Positions 8,136-17,052 of a stretch of DNA of 64,000 nucleotides are shown here, in pieces. The position numbers and the translations under genes are program-made. The DNA comes from UBA6544 sp049601975 (lineage in GTDB: Bacteria; Pseudomonadota; Alphaproteobacteria; UBA8366), in the NCBI GenBank assembly GCA_049601975.1, contig JBMYRC010000003.1, positions 18,168 through 82,167 on the forward strand. The letters are read 5' to 3'. The number at the start of each line of letters is the position of its first letter. The stretch's first letter is position 1. The notes beneath the pieces were generated by a model. That model saw nothing but the letters and a program-made list of their open reading frames with translations. It was not told the origin of the DNA and did not search any database.

Positions 8136-9182
8136 CTATGGTTTTCGGCCTTTGACTATTATCCAAGGAAAGCGCCAGGACTGATTATTTGGGGAAAGCG
8201 CGTTCGGCGATTCTTCAAACTGTTCAATTGTAACATCCTTAAAGCCGGCATCCCACATTGCGTTGCCCAGATCCATTTCATTCAGTGGTTTCATATAGGG
8301 TTCATTATTTCGTTGGGCATGTCCAAAATGAACAAATTGATTGAATGGATCATCATCAGTTGAATAGTCCAGATGTATAGCATAGCCACCGTCATCAAGA
8401 ACGCGAAACGATTCTTGTATCAAATCCTGGATCGCTCTTGGTGGCATTTCATGTAAGAGCATCGTGGAAGTAACGAGATCAAAACGCGCCGACGGAAATG
8501 GCGTTTCTTCAGCACTGCATTGGTAATATTGGATGTTATTGAATCGGTCCTCATGGGCTCTGAGCGCTGCAAGTTTAAGGCATGGCTCCGATACGTCGAT
8601 GCCTATAGCTTCAGCGTTGGGAAAATCTTCGGCAAAGGGTTGCGTACTTTTCCCAAACCCGCACCCCAGATCCAGTATTCGTTGGGGCTCAAAGACTGAT
8701 TTTACAATTGCGTTGAAGCGAGGATGTAAGCCACGGTCTTTGCTACCTCCGGGCCACATTGATCGGGAACCCCGTTCATATACAAAACCCGCGAGGGTGT
8801 CCCCACAGGTACCTCCTGGATGCTGATGTATATCGATTGCGGTAAAATAAGCAGGCGGTACAAAACCTGGCTGCAAGGTTAACAGGTTTCCCGGTAACTC
8901 CTGATCAAGTCTTTCTTCCAATTCGGGACGGAAGGGCTCATGCATTGGCACAATACCGTACCTTCCAGAATATTTCATTCTTTGGAGATGACGTTCTAGA
9001 TACGAATAATATTGATAAGTAACGTTATCTCGGCTTGCCATCTCGATGGCAGCATAATTTTTTTCGTCAACTTTTGCGTAACACTCACTCTTTACCTGTG
9101 GGTATAGGGTATTGGACCAATACGTTTTGCAGCCAAGAAGGAATGATTGATAGGCATCAAAACTACGACCGAGCGGTTTCAT
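8136..9182 (-). CDS. Class I SAM-dependent methyltransferase
   Basis: 348 residues. The SAM-binding core is in the second half: ILDLGCGFGKST (motif I), AIGIDVSEPC (motif II, Asp for ribose), ARFDLVTSTMLLHE and FRVLDDGGYAIHLDYST. The N-terminal 170 residues are rich in Tyr and look like a substrate-binding domain (YQSFLLGCKTYWSN, RYGIVPMHEPFRPELEERL), not assigned. The start overlaps the stop of the upstream 105-codon gene as ATGA, showing translational coupling. Methyl acceptor unknown. Base composition is lower in GC than neighbouring catabolic genes, consistent with separate ancestry. Confidence 0.8.
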   Translation of the reverse strand: MKPLGRSFDAYQSFLLGCKTYWSNTLYPQVKSECYAKVDEKNYAAIEMASRDNVTYQYYSYLERHLQRMKYSGRYGIVPMHEPFRPELEERLDQELPGNLLTLQPGFVPPAYFTAIDIHQHPGGTCGDTLAGFVYERGSRSMWPGGSKDRGLHPRFNAIVKSVFEPQRILDLGCGFGKSTQPFAEDFPNAEAIGIDVSEPCLKLAALRAHEDRFNNIQYYQCSAEETPFPSARFDLVTSTMLLHEMPPRAIQDLIQESFRVLDDGGYAIHLDYSTDDDPFNQFVHFGHAQRNNEPYMKPLNEMDLGNAMWDAGFKDVTIEQFEESPNALSPNNQSWRFPWIIVKGRKP

Positions 9183-9496
9183 GATTTGGAATTCCGCTGT
9201 GGTGTGAGTCCCCTAGCTGACTGCTTTCCGCATAGGTTCGCCATAAGGGCGGCTGTGAACGCTTCGCGATCAGCCCCATCAACTAAGAGCGTATCGGAAT
9301 TCGGTTGATAATCGTCCAATTCATTAGGTTCGAGAAGACCACGTGCGGTGAGGGTTCTTTCTAGAACTGTTAACCTGTCACGCGTCACATATAGTTCTGC
9401 TGCCAACGTCATAATCATGCCGACAGCGCGGTCCAATGCCTCATCCTTAAAAAAACTTTGCTCTGGCCTGTCTTCCATATGTCTATTCCTATTCAT
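9179..9496 (-). CDS. Small hypothetical protein coupled to methyltransferase
   Basis: About 105 residues, no signal peptide or membrane segment. The middle (DEALDRAVGMIMTLAAELYVTRDRLTVLERTL) is predicted helical and could be a coiled coil; the tail LMANLCGKQSARGL is basic. The ATG at 9494-9496 is chosen over an upstream TTG. Its stop overlaps the start of the methyltransferase (ATGA), so the two are co-translated and probably act together, for example as a partner subunit. I do not recognise a family. Confidence 0.6.
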   Translation of the reverse strand: MNRNRHMEDRPEQSFFKDEALDRAVGMIMTLAAELYVTRDRLTVLERTLTARGLLEPNELDDYQPNSDTLLVDGADREAFTAALMANLCGKQSARGLTPQRNSKS

Positions 9497-9539
9497 TTCG
9501 TGCTGTAAGAAGGGCAATCCTTTGAACAGCAGGATAGCC

Positions 9540-10290
9540 GACGTCCATGGGACCCCTCACTCCTTGGCATGTCCAGCCACCATCCACGGAAAACTCGCCC
9601 CCGTGTTTAAGGAAGCCTCGTCAATAGCTAGTAACAGGATCGCATAGGCCACTTCCTGACAATTGCCCTCGCGTCGGACCGTAATGGCGGCAACCCTCAC
9701 GCGGCACTCTTCCAGACCGCCGCTCAACATCGCAGTTTTCATGTCGGGCATCGCGCCCGTATTTAATGAATTCACACGGATACCGTCCTACACGGCGTGT
9801 GGCCTTGGTCGCCAGGCGCACAGCTCCCTTGGCGGCGTTATAACCCATGTGAATCCATGGCAGGCCTGCGAGGCCTGACAACAACGATACCTAGGCCTGC
9901 CCCACCTTCTGCACTTTGGGGATGAAGATTTGCATGACCAGGAACGGACCCTCAGCAAAAACTTCCATTTGCTCATCCCAGTTGCTAGTGTTCAGTCGGT
10001 CCGGGTAACAGCCGCTGATGCCGGCGTTGTTGCTCAATATATAGATCTGGCCGTAGGTCGAAATCGTCTCCAAAACCGCTTTCGCCCAATCAGCCTCGCT
10101 TGTGACTACAGCTTTAGGAAAAGGGCCTCACCGCCGTCCGCAACGATTTCGTCAGCCACGATTGCACATTTTTCTGTGGCTCGGTCCGCGGTTATAACTT
10201 TGACACCTCCGTCGGCAAACATTTTCGCGGTCGCGGCCCCTAAGCCGGATGCGGCACCAGTTACAATCGCGACTTGTCTTTCAAGCGCAT
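9540..10290 (-). pseudogene. Decayed SDR gene, paralogue of the next gene
   Basis: A broken tandem copy of the intact SDR at 10515-11264. It begins MRLKD at 10290, shifts frame within ten codons, then reads VAIVTGAASGLGAATAKMFA; further shifts follow near 10118 (a stop after EALFLKL). Later pieces NNAGISGCYPDRLNTSNWDEQM, HMGYNAAKGAVRLATKA and EVAYAILLLAIDEASLNTGA align one by one with the intact protein. At least four reading-frame breaks. The catalytic YNAAK is still present. It is clearly a duplicate in decay, since the neighbour kept an open frame. Confidence 0.85.
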
Positions 10291-10514
10291 ATTCTGCCTC
10301 CCTCCTTTCATTGGATTGGAGTATTGAGGATCGACAATAATTTATAAGATTTTTAGATGAAGGCGGCCCTCAACGCACAGATTTGCATCAAAAATGAAAA
10401 TATAAATTATAAAATTGAGTCAATGCTACGGCTTCTTCACGAGGCTAAGTTGGAAACATATCTTGCGAGGGTGCCAGCACCGAATCATCCGGGCTGAGGT
10501 GGTTTCCGCAACCT

Positions 10515-11264
10515 CTAAACAGCCAGATAGCCGCCATCCACGGGTAGCTCGATCCCCGTAATGTAGGAAGCCTCGTCACTGGCCAGAAACAGGTTTGCAA
10601 AAGCCACTTCCTCGACGCGGCCAGCACGTTGGGCCGGAATGGCAGCTATCCTGATGCGGCGCCCTTCAGGGTCGGCTGCCATCATCGCGTTCTTCATAGG
10701 CGGCATTACGCCGGGGTGCACCGAATTCACGCGGATACCGTCCGACGCGAACTGCACGGCGGCGGACTTTGTCGCAACTCGCACGGCCGCCTTCGCGGCG
10801 TTATAGCCCATATGCACATAGGCCTGGCCGACAAAGGCTGAGATCGACGATACATTCACGATCGAGCCCCGCCCGGCCTTCTGCATAATGGGGATGACGG
10901 CCTGCATACCCAGGAACGCACCCTTGGCATAGATGTTCATCTGCTCATCCCAGGTAGCGGTGTTTAGTCGATCAGGGTGACTGCCGCTGATGCCGGCATT
11001 GTTGACCAATATATCGATCCGCCCGTAAGCCGAAACCGTCTCGGAAACCACACTCGCCCAATCGGCCTCGCTTGCGACATCCAGCTTTAGGAAACGGGCT
11101 TCGCCGCCGATTGCGGCAATATCGTCAATCACCACGGCACCTTCGTCCCCGGTCAGGTCCGTAACGATCACCTTAGCTCCTTCGCTGGCGAAAGTTTTTG
11201 CAGTCGACGCCCCCATTCCGGAAGCGGCACCTGTCACAATCGCAATCTTGTCTCTCAAACGCAT
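10515..11264 (-). CDS. SDR-family NAD(P)-dependent oxidoreductase
   Basis: 250 residues, all SDR marks present: TGAASGMG, NNAGISG, SSISAF with catalytic Ser, YNAAK (Tyr/Lys), and the C-terminal ITGIELPVDGGY. TGGAGGCAAAGG precedes the ATG at 11262-11264. A tandem degenerate copy lies directly downstream at 9540-10290. The protein resembles glucose/ribitol-type dehydrogenases of degradation clusters; substrate unknown. Upstream is an AT-rich block shared with 22.4 kb, then the truncated Rieske gene. Confidence 0.9.
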   Translation of the reverse strand: MRLRDKIAIVTGAASGMGASTAKTFASEGAKVIVTDLTGDEGAVVIDDIAAIGGEARFLKLDVASEADWASVVSETVSAYGRIDILVNNAGISGSHPDRLNTATWDEQMNIYAKGAFLGMQAVIPIMQKAGRGSIVNVSSISAFVGQAYVHMGYNAAKAAVRVATKSAAVQFASDGIRVNSVHPGVMPPMKNAMMAADPEGRRIRIAAIPAQRAGRVEEVAFANLFLASDEASYITGIELPVDGGYLAV

Positions 11265-11309
11265 CCTTTGCCTCCAAATCGCAATATCGGGGCCCAATCA
11301 CTTGAGCTT

Positions 11310-11375
11310 ATTCCCGCTAGATCATTAAATTGGGAAATTCCCAATCTAATTGATGAGTGTTTTTATTGCCGTTTT
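11310..11375. repeat. AT-rich intergenic element, copy 1
   Basis: Begins ATTCCCGCTAGATCATT and runs into AAATTCCCAATC, ATTGATGAGTGTTTTTATTG and a long AT tract. The same order of words (ATTCCCGTTAGATCATT, AATTTCCCAAAG, ATTGATTGGTGTTTTT) occurs at 22378-22445. Copy 1 lies between the SDR start and the truncation point of the duplicated Rieske gene; copy 2 lies between a guaA fragment and a dead peptidase. Similarity is judged by eye. It may be a mobile or regulatory element or a recombination scar. Confidence 0.5.
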
Positions 11376-11442
11376 ATAAACTTTTAATTAATATACAATA
11401 TTATTTTGTTAATTAACTATTATTAAAAAAATTTACTACTTA

Positions 11443-12153
11443 TTACGGCCCGATCTCCATCAAATTAGCCGATTGATGACTGACTTCGTGATACAGATCA
11501 TCTACAAAATTCTCGGCGCTAAGTTTCCAATTGCTCCGCACCCGCCACTTCTGCACGCCGCCTATGACTTCCGAACCGCCGGCACTGCCGTCACGGTGAT
11601 CCAGCACGCAATCAAGGAACATTCGCATATCACCAAGGTAATCTTCGAACGGCATCGCCGCCGAATCCCAATTGGCCCAGACCGTGCCCTTGTAATTCAC
11701 CACATGGGGGCAGCGTTCCAGGCCCCACCCCTCGCGGTCAAGCTTACCGCCGTACCCTTCTTCCGAACGCGGCACGCCGACGAGGGCGCCCGGCTGCGAT
11801 ACACGTTCCCGGTCGGTCGAAAAACTCCATCCGTGATACGGGCAGGTAAAGACGGCGGAATTTCCCTGGTCGTAGCGGCAAACTTTCATACCGCGATGTG
11901 TGCAACTGTTGAGCAGGACGAGAATTTCACCCTGCTTGTTGCGGGTCAGGATGACTGATTCCGTCCCCATACGAGAAACGAAGTAATCGTTAGGTTTTGG
12001 TATCAAGCTTTCGTGCCCGACTAATAACCAGCCGCGCGTGAAGACATTTTCCATCTTTTGGTCGAAAATATCTGAATTTACGAACAGCTCTCGACTGACG
12101 ACGCCATTCTCCACGTCCATCAGCCCGCTGATGTCGATTTCACGTCTTATCAT
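11443..12153 (-). pseudogene. Truncated duplicate of Rieske dioxygenase alpha subunit
   Basis: Carries the first 236 codons of the alpha subunit at 3611-4981, then ends at a TAA reached just after the homology stops (MEIGP and stop; the full gene continues EIGPSGGKGRR). The Rieske centre (CTHRGMKV, FTCPYHGWSF) is intact and the first two iron ligands remain (LYHEVSH), but the Gly before Asp is changed (NFVDD) and the rest of the catalytic domain and the beta subunit are missing. It cannot form an oxygenase on its own. Start at 12151-12153. AT-rich DNA begins exactly at the truncation point. Confidence 0.9.
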
Positions 12154-12268
12154 CTCAACCGTCCTGTTGGTTTTCGGATAAAGGTAGGGCGGATAAATCC
12201 CACTTGGAGGCACTCGATACCCTTAATCGTCCGCCACCCCCCGTAGCGTTGTCTCGGACACTCGATTG
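11445..12268. repeat. Direct repeat, copy B
   Basis: Second copy of the segment at 4273-5096, same orientation, 7172 bp away. It covers the truncated Rieske alpha gene and the last codons of the TM2 gene. The block 11502-12044 shows no difference from copy A, while the flanks differ at many positions, so recombination or gene conversion has probably kept the core identical. Confidence 0.85.
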
Positions 12269-12606
12269 TTGTGATCGCGGACGATTATTTGCGCGCGGAA
12301 CAATGCCCAAAGTTCAACCATAAAAATAGCAATGATAATGGCGATCCCAATCGGCGGCACGATGAAAAACAAAAGCGCACCGACCACGAACACCGCCAAA
12401 TTAACGACGCCGCGCGCCGTCTTTCCAAGATAGAAGTGATGTAGACCGGCGACCAAGAACCAATTGAGTGTCGCATAAGTATCCGGGTCCTTGGTGCGCC
12501 CCTTCAGCCGCTCGTAGTAGCGCTTACGAGTATCGTTCGGCAGGGCTGATACAGCATCACGCAGGCGGTTCTCTTCCCGCTCGACTTCCGACGCATCCAG
12601 CATCAC
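12223..12606 (-). CDS. TM2-domain membrane protein
   Basis: 127 residues. An N-terminal charged helix (EVEREENRLRDAVSALPNDT) precedes a TM2 domain: NWFLVAGLHHFYLGKTARG, then two hydrophobic segments VVNLAVFVVGALLFFIVPP and IGIAIIIAIFMVELWALF. The G-x-H-x-FYLG motif is the hallmark. TM2 proteins sit in the inner membrane and have no agreed function. It is the last gene of a DUF4177-YidD-TM2 run (4 bp after yidD). A 15-codon remnant of a paralogue lies at 5051. Confidence 0.8.
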   Translation of the reverse strand: MMLDASEVEREENRLRDAVSALPNDTRKRYYERLKGRTKDPDTYATLNWFLVAGLHHFYLGKTARGVVNLAVFVVGALLFFIVPPIGIAIIIAIFMVELWALFRAQIIVRDHNNRVSETTLRGVADD

Positions 12607-12609
12607 CGA

Positions 12610-12849
12610 TCACGCATGGGGCATGATTGTCGGAACAGGATCGGGAATTTTGTCGCGCCTATTTGGATCGTTACAACGACGTAGACGACCGATGGCCAAT
12701 CGCACGCCGTCCACCGCGCCATGGCGTCGAATGGCCTTCTTTGCATAAGCCGAACAGGTTGGCGAAAAATTACACTCGACAAGATATCGCGCCCCTCCGC
12801 CCCGTCTCTGGTAGAGGCCGATCAATGCGATAAGTGCCCGCGCGATCAT
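12610..12849 (-). CDS. yidD: Membrane protein insertion efficiency factor YidD
   Basis: 79 residues from the ATG at 12847-12849: MIARALIALIGLYQRRGGGA, then the family signature ECNFSPTCSAYAKKAIRRHG, where the paired Cys and SCS-YA-like motif are diagnostic (normally CRFxPTCSxYA). YidD is a small membrane-associated protein helping YidC insert inner-membrane proteins. Its start overlaps the stop of the DUF4177 gene (ATGA). The usual partners rnpA and yidC are not nearby. A longer upstream reading is open but overlaps the previous gene. Confidence 0.88.
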   Translation of the reverse strand: MIARALIALIGLYQRRGGGARYLVECNFSPTCSAYAKKAIRRHGAVDGVRLAIGRLRRCNDPNRRDKIPDPVPTIMPHA

Positions 12850-13061
12850 TCCCGCCCGAGCGTCACAATGGCGGCTTCCCGGGTCCAGAACAGCATGAAG
12901 CGTTTTTGCTCCAAAACCATGAAAACCATCTGCCAACCGTCCGCCGCTTCCTCGTTCAACATATTTTCAAGCTTCTTGATCGGCATGCCCGAAGCACCGA
13001 ACATCAATGTGCCGCAGCCGCCCTCGACGACATGCATGATTTTGTATTCTTTAAAGGCCAT
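12846..13061 (-). CDS. DUF4177 domain-containing protein
   Basis: 71 residues. The pattern MAFKEYKIMHV, KLENMLNEEAADGWQMVFM and KRFMLFWTRE matches DUF4177 (a short alpha/beta domain with the phrase LN-x-x-ADGW). Cytoplasmic, function unknown. First gene of the run with yidD, coupled by a 4-base overlap. Nothing catalytic is visible. Confidence 0.75.
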   Translation of the reverse strand: MAFKEYKIMHVVEGGCGTLMFGASGMPIKKLENMLNEEAADGWQMVFMVLEQKRFMLFWTREAAIVTLGRE

Positions 13062-13182
13062 GAAACGCTTTCCTTGTGCTGACCGCCACGGGCAATTGCC
13101 GTCCGGCTTGAGAGGGAAAGCCTACATGGCGAGTGGGCTGACGATCAATCCGTCACCGCATCTTTTTTTTGCTCTGGCGATC

Positions 13183-14889
13183 TCAGGCGTTCTGTGGCCC
13201 CCGCACCAGACGGCCTGGATATCGGCCCGTCGACTCACCGTTGCGATAGACAGGCACGCCGGAGACGATTGTTGCCTCGAAGCCAACGGACTTTTGGATT
13301 AACCGACGCCCACTGCTCGGCAGGTCATAGGCGACCTGCGGATATCCCAACGCCAATCGGTCGTAATCGATCACGTTGATATCCGCCTTGAAACCGGGCT
13401 TGAGCTGGCCTCGGTCATTCAGGCCGATGGCCTGCGCATTGTCGTTGGTGATGCGTTTGACGGCCCAGGACAGCTCAACCTTGTCGCCGCGCGTCCGGTC
13501 TCGCGTCCAATGGGTCAACATATAAGCCATCGACGAGGCGTCACAGAGCACGCCCACATGCGCGCCCCCATCGCCTAGACTGACCAACGTGTTTGGATGC
13601 TTCATCATCTCGCCGACCGTGTTCAGGTCGCCGTAGGCGTAATTGCTCAGCGGGCGATAGAGGATCCGTTTGCCGTTCTTCTCCAGCAGAGTTTCGTAAA
13701 CTAGTTCTTCCGGATCGCGCCCCTCGCGCTTTGCTCGTGCCGCGATGCTTTGATCGGCCGGAGGCTCATAGTCCGGTGTCTCACCGTCCCATGGGAAAAT
13801 TCGCCCGTAGTTCGAAACCCTTCCCGCCAGCTTCTTCGTTGGGCAGGTCTCCGACATAACCTGTTTGCGGAATTCGGGATCACGTAAATGCACCAGCTTC
13901 TCGTCGAGCGTCAGATGCGCGATCTTCTCCCAACTTGGACGACCCGAGAACGGGTTGAGTGAGATTTCAAATCCAAGCAGAATACCCGTCGGGCGGGTCA
14001 ACACCTGACCTTTGATATCCGCACCGTTGGCATTGGCGTCAACTATGCCAGACATCAAACCTCGCCAGAGTTCCGGGCGGCTATCGCGCTGCAGGATCGT
14101 GATCGCCATCGGCCGTTTGGCTCGGTTGCTGATTCGCTTCAGCATCGCGAATTCCTCGTCCGGCTCGTCGAAATCGGAGATCACTTGTATCCATCCGGAG
14201 CCAGCTTCGCCGACGGCCTCACCGATAACCGCGAGCTCTTCCTCCGCCGCCCGCAAGGTCGGCGTGTGTTCGCCTGCCAAGGTGCGGTGATTGATCGTCC
14301 GCGAGGTTGAAAACCCAAGCGCCCCCGCCTTGATACCGGCCGCGGCGATACGGCCCATCTCGATGCGCTCCTCCGGCGTCGCCTGCTCATGGCGCACCGC
14401 GCGCGCGCCCATGACATAGGTACGAACGGCCGCATGCGGGACCTGCGTCACCACATCAAGGTCGTATTCCCGCCCATCGAGGGAATCCATGTATTCGTCA
14501 AAACTCTCCCAATTCCACGGCAGGCCTTCGGTCAATACGACTTCCGGAATGTCTTCCACACCTTCCATCAGCTTGACCAGGAGATCGCGCTGGTCAGGCT
14601 TGCAGGGCGCGAAGCCAACGCCGCAATTGCCGACCATCACCGTGGTCACTCCATTCCATGACGAAGGTGAGATCGAATTGCTCCAGGTTATTTGGGCATC
14701 GTAGTGGGTGTGCGGATCGACGAAGCCCGGCGTGACGATCTTGCCGGTGGCGTCAATTTCCTCGTCGCCTTTCGACAGGTTCGGTCCAATCGCTGATATC
14801 TTGCCGTCGACGATCGCGATGTCCGCTTCGACCGGTTCGCCGCCCAAACCATCGATGATCGTGCCACCGCGTATGACCAAATCCGCCAT
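13183..14889 (-). CDS. Amidohydrolase family protein (N-acyl-D-amino-acid deacylase type)
   Basis: 568 residues, a metal-dependent hydrolase of the D-aminoacylase branch. Metal-binding HTHYD follows GFVDP at about residue 60; MVGNCGVGFAPC carries the Cys that bridges metals in D-aminoacylases; the C-terminal SLGDGGAHVGVLCD contains the Asp. The composite domain starts VIRGGTIIDGLGG and ends KADINVIDYDRL. Expected reaction: hydrolysis of an N-acyl or cyclic amide bond, cytoplasmic. A second enzyme of this family is at 31688. It precedes an MFS carrier on the same strand (about 70 bp), which may import its substrate. Confidence 0.85.
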   Translation of the reverse strand: MADLVIRGGTIIDGLGGEPVEADIAIVDGKISAIGPNLSKGDEEIDATGKIVTPGFVDPHTHYDAQITWSNSISPSSWNGVTTVMVGNCGVGFAPCKPDQRDLLVKLMEGVEDIPEVVLTEGLPWNWESFDEYMDSLDGREYDLDVVTQVPHAAVRTYVMGARAVRHEQATPEERIEMGRIAAAGIKAGALGFSTSRTINHRTLAGEHTPTLRAAEEELAVIGEAVGEAGSGWIQVISDFDEPDEEFAMLKRISNRAKRPMAITILQRDSRPELWRGLMSGIVDANANGADIKGQVLTRPTGILLGFEISLNPFSGRPSWEKIAHLTLDEKLVHLRDPEFRKQVMSETCPTKKLAGRVSNYGRIFPWDGETPDYEPPADQSIAARAKREGRDPEELVYETLLEKNGKRILYRPLSNYAYGDLNTVGEMMKHPNTLVSLGDGGAHVGVLCDASSMAYMLTHWTRDRTRGDKVELSWAVKRITNDNAQAIGLNDRGQLKPGFKADINVIDYDRLALGYPQVAYDLPSSGRRLIQKSVGFEATIVSGVPVYRNGESTGRYPGRLVRGPQNA

Positions 14890-14961
14890 TGTACCTATCC
14901 TTATTCCATGGTGCCGTAATTATGATTTAGTGCGGTTTCCGCGCGGCACTATGGCAAAAAA

Positions 14962-16173
14962 TTATGCGCGACGCTGACTGCAACTTAAAATCACCAACGC
15001 TGCCGCAAGTTCAAACCCCGCGGCAATTCCAAGAACGGACCCATATCCGCCGAAAGATTCAAACAGCGCCCCATAGAAGGCCGGCCCGAACGCCGAGCAA
15101 AACTGGATTGCAGTGCCTGCGACACCATACATCGTGGCAAAATCGACGGCGCCGAATTCTCTTCTGACGACGATGGGCGAGAGCGTTGTTATTTGTCCTA
15201 GGCAAAATCCATAAACCAAGCTGCCGAGGATCAGAATGAGATCCGAAGCAAACACGGAAATCGCACCGAGCGCCGCGACCTGCACGAGAAAAACACCTGC
15301 GCTATAGCGGCGCGGGTCGAGCCGGTCGACAACCTTCGCCAACAATAGTCGACCCAATAAACCCGCGAGTCCGGTCGCACCGATAAGCCATCCCGCGCCG
15401 ACCGAGCCCAATGAGGGCAATGCGAGTGCGAAATGATGGCTCAAAAATCCGACCTGTACGATCAACCCCAGCGAAAACGCAATTGCCACGCTCCATAAGG
15501 CCCAGGATCGACGACTGACGACCGCTTTAGTGGATGTGTGCCTATCCGCGATTACTCCGTGCGGCTCGCATTTGCCCGGCGACCCATCCTTCCCCAAACC
15601 AAGCTCGCCTGGTCCGCGAAACCTGAATACCACTAGGCTCAACGGCAGCATAAAAACGACAACCAAGAGTGCCGATAGCATAGTGGCCTCGGCAAATCCC
15701 CAGCGCGCAATGGCCATGACCAAGAGAGGGACGACCACCATTGCGCCGACGCTTGCCCCCGTCAGCGCTAATGTGATGCTGCGGCCTTGATACCGCTCAA
15801 ACCAGGGGGCGATTGTCGTACTTAACCCGGCCACAGACATCGTCGCATATCCAACACCCATGCAGGCGAAAGCCGCAAACAATTGCCATAGCGCCTCCAA
15901 ACGTCCGACCGCAACTATTCCGGCGCCCAGCAGCAGCGCGCCTCCGCTTATTACATATCGAGGCCCAAACCTGCTAATCCCGGCGCTAACCGCTGGAAGG
16001 ACAATCGCATTGGTCAGAAAAAAGACGGTTATGGCGGCGGAGACGATGGACGTCGGCCAAACATGCGCGCGCGTGATCTCGCTGAGATAGACGCTCGAGC
16101 CAAAAACTCCGAAACCCCACGTAAACACGGCCGCAACGAAACAAACGCCAACCACGCGCCATCCATGAAACAT
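14962..16173 (-). CDS. MFS transporter (oxalate/formate antiporter or monocarboxylate type)
   Basis: About 403 residues with twelve hydrophobic segments. The N-terminus MFHGWRVVGVCFVAAVFTWG and the motif FERYQGRSITLALTGASVG are typical of the OFA/monocarboxylate branch. ATG at 16171-16173 is chosen; a TTG 15 bases earlier is possible but has no spaced ribosome site. It follows the SMR gene directly and lies upstream of the amidohydrolase on the same strand, so it may carry that enzyme's substrate or product. Substrate cannot be read. Confidence 0.85.
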   Translation of the reverse strand: MFHGWRVVGVCFVAAVFTWGFGVFGSSVYLSEITRAHVWPTSIVSAAITVFFLTNAIVLPAVSAGISRFGPRYVISGGALLLGAGIVAVGRLEALWQLFAAFACMGVGYATMSVAGLSTTIAPWFERYQGRSITLALTGASVGAMVVVPLLVMAIARWGFAEATMLSALLVVVFMLPLSLVVFRFRGPGELGLGKDGSPGKCEPHGVIADRHTSTKAVVSRRSWALWSVAIAFSLGLIVQVGFLSHHFALALPSLGSVGAGWLIGATGLAGLLGRLLLAKVVDRLDPRRYSAGVFLVQVAALGAISVFASDLILILGSLVYGFCLGQITTLSPIVVRREFGAVDFATMYGVAGTAIQFCSAFGPAFYGALFESFGGYGSVLGIAAGFELAAALVILSCSQRRA

Positions 16174-16190
16174 TCGGATTATTTCCAATC

Positions 16191-16513
16191 CTAACTTGAG
16201 CTACTGAACTTCAACCCGACAACACCGGCGACGATCAGAAAGATGCTGGCGAATTTCAGCATCGTCGCCGCTTCCTTGGAATACAGGATGCCGATCAGCG
16301 CGGACAGCGCCGTGCCGACACCCGACCGCACAGCATAGGCGACGCTAATCTCGATCTTTGTGATAGAGAACGTTAGTACGACAAAAGATGCGGCATAGAA
16401 AAAATAAATATGGACGGCCATAACTTGGTAAAACCATCCGGCAACTTCATATATGATGCCCCAAAGACCTCCAAAAGAATGCCAATACTAATTACTATCC
16501 AGTATTTTAACAT
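16191..16513 (-). pseudogene. SMR-family (EmrE-like) multidrug transporter with a one-base frameshift
   Basis: Read in two frames it gives a full small multidrug resistance protein: MLKYWIVISIGILLEVFGAS with the essential membrane Glu at position 15, YMKLPDGFTKLWPSIFIF, then FYAASFVVLTFSITKIEI and AYAVRSGVGTALSALIG (the conserved Y-A-x-x-S-G-V-G). The frames join if a run of six T (minus strand; A run at 16399-16404) is lengthened to seven. So one base is missing in a homopolymer. It may be a true mutation, a sequencing error or a slippage site. Otherwise all four membrane helices are intact. Confidence 0.8.
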
Positions 16514-16521
16514 TTATACAC

Positions 16522-16830
16522 TTACTTTATAAACTGTTTTACTTCGAACGTTTCACGAGTTCGAACAACTTTACCTTCCCAATGACGGTCGAATTCTTTG
16601 ACGAATTCCTTAATTAAATCTGAGTTAAGTATGCCATTCGCCGCCGCGAGATCGGGAAATTCGTAGAATGCGAGATGCACGCCAGGGTCCACATCGCTCC
16701 AACCGCGCATGGCGCTGACGGCATTAAAATCGCGAAGTGCGTCAGGTAGATGCTCAGTCTCATACCAATGGTCGAAACTTTCGCGGCTGGCTTCTTCAAC
16801 TTCGGCGCGGACGATCAGATAGGCTGACAT
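16522..16830 (-). CDS. Small EthD-like (dimeric alpha/beta barrel) protein
   Basis: 102 residues. The phrase SFDHWYETEHLPDALRDF resembles the HW-x-x-EH-x-P segment of EthD/antibiotic-monooxygenase-type ferredoxin-like folds, and the middle HLAFYEFPDLAAANG fits the same fold. Such proteins bind or convert small hydrophobic compounds. TAGGAGTAA precedes ATGATG; the second ATG has better spacing. The exact family is uncertain and no catalytic claim can be made. It stands 8 bp upstream of the SMR gene on the same strand. Confidence 0.6.
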   Translation of the reverse strand: MSAYLIVRAEVEEASRESFDHWYETEHLPDALRDFNAVSAMRGWSDVDPGVHLAFYEFPDLAAANGILNSDLIKEFVKEFDRHWEGKVVRTRETFEVKQFIK

Positions 16831-17052
16831 CATTTACTCCTAGATTCAAAAACTCTGGCCCTGAGTCTAATAAATCGGACCCTCCATCCGAATGCAAATT
16901 TCTACAGAATCTCGATCGTCATTTTACCGGCAAAGGTTAAGATCTCACTTTAGGTTGAGACAATATTTCACCCGTTAAATTTGCCTAGAAGAAGGTTTAC
17001 TTTTAAGAATAAATAGAGCGAGAGATTCATCATTCGTTAGGGCGCTAAAAAT

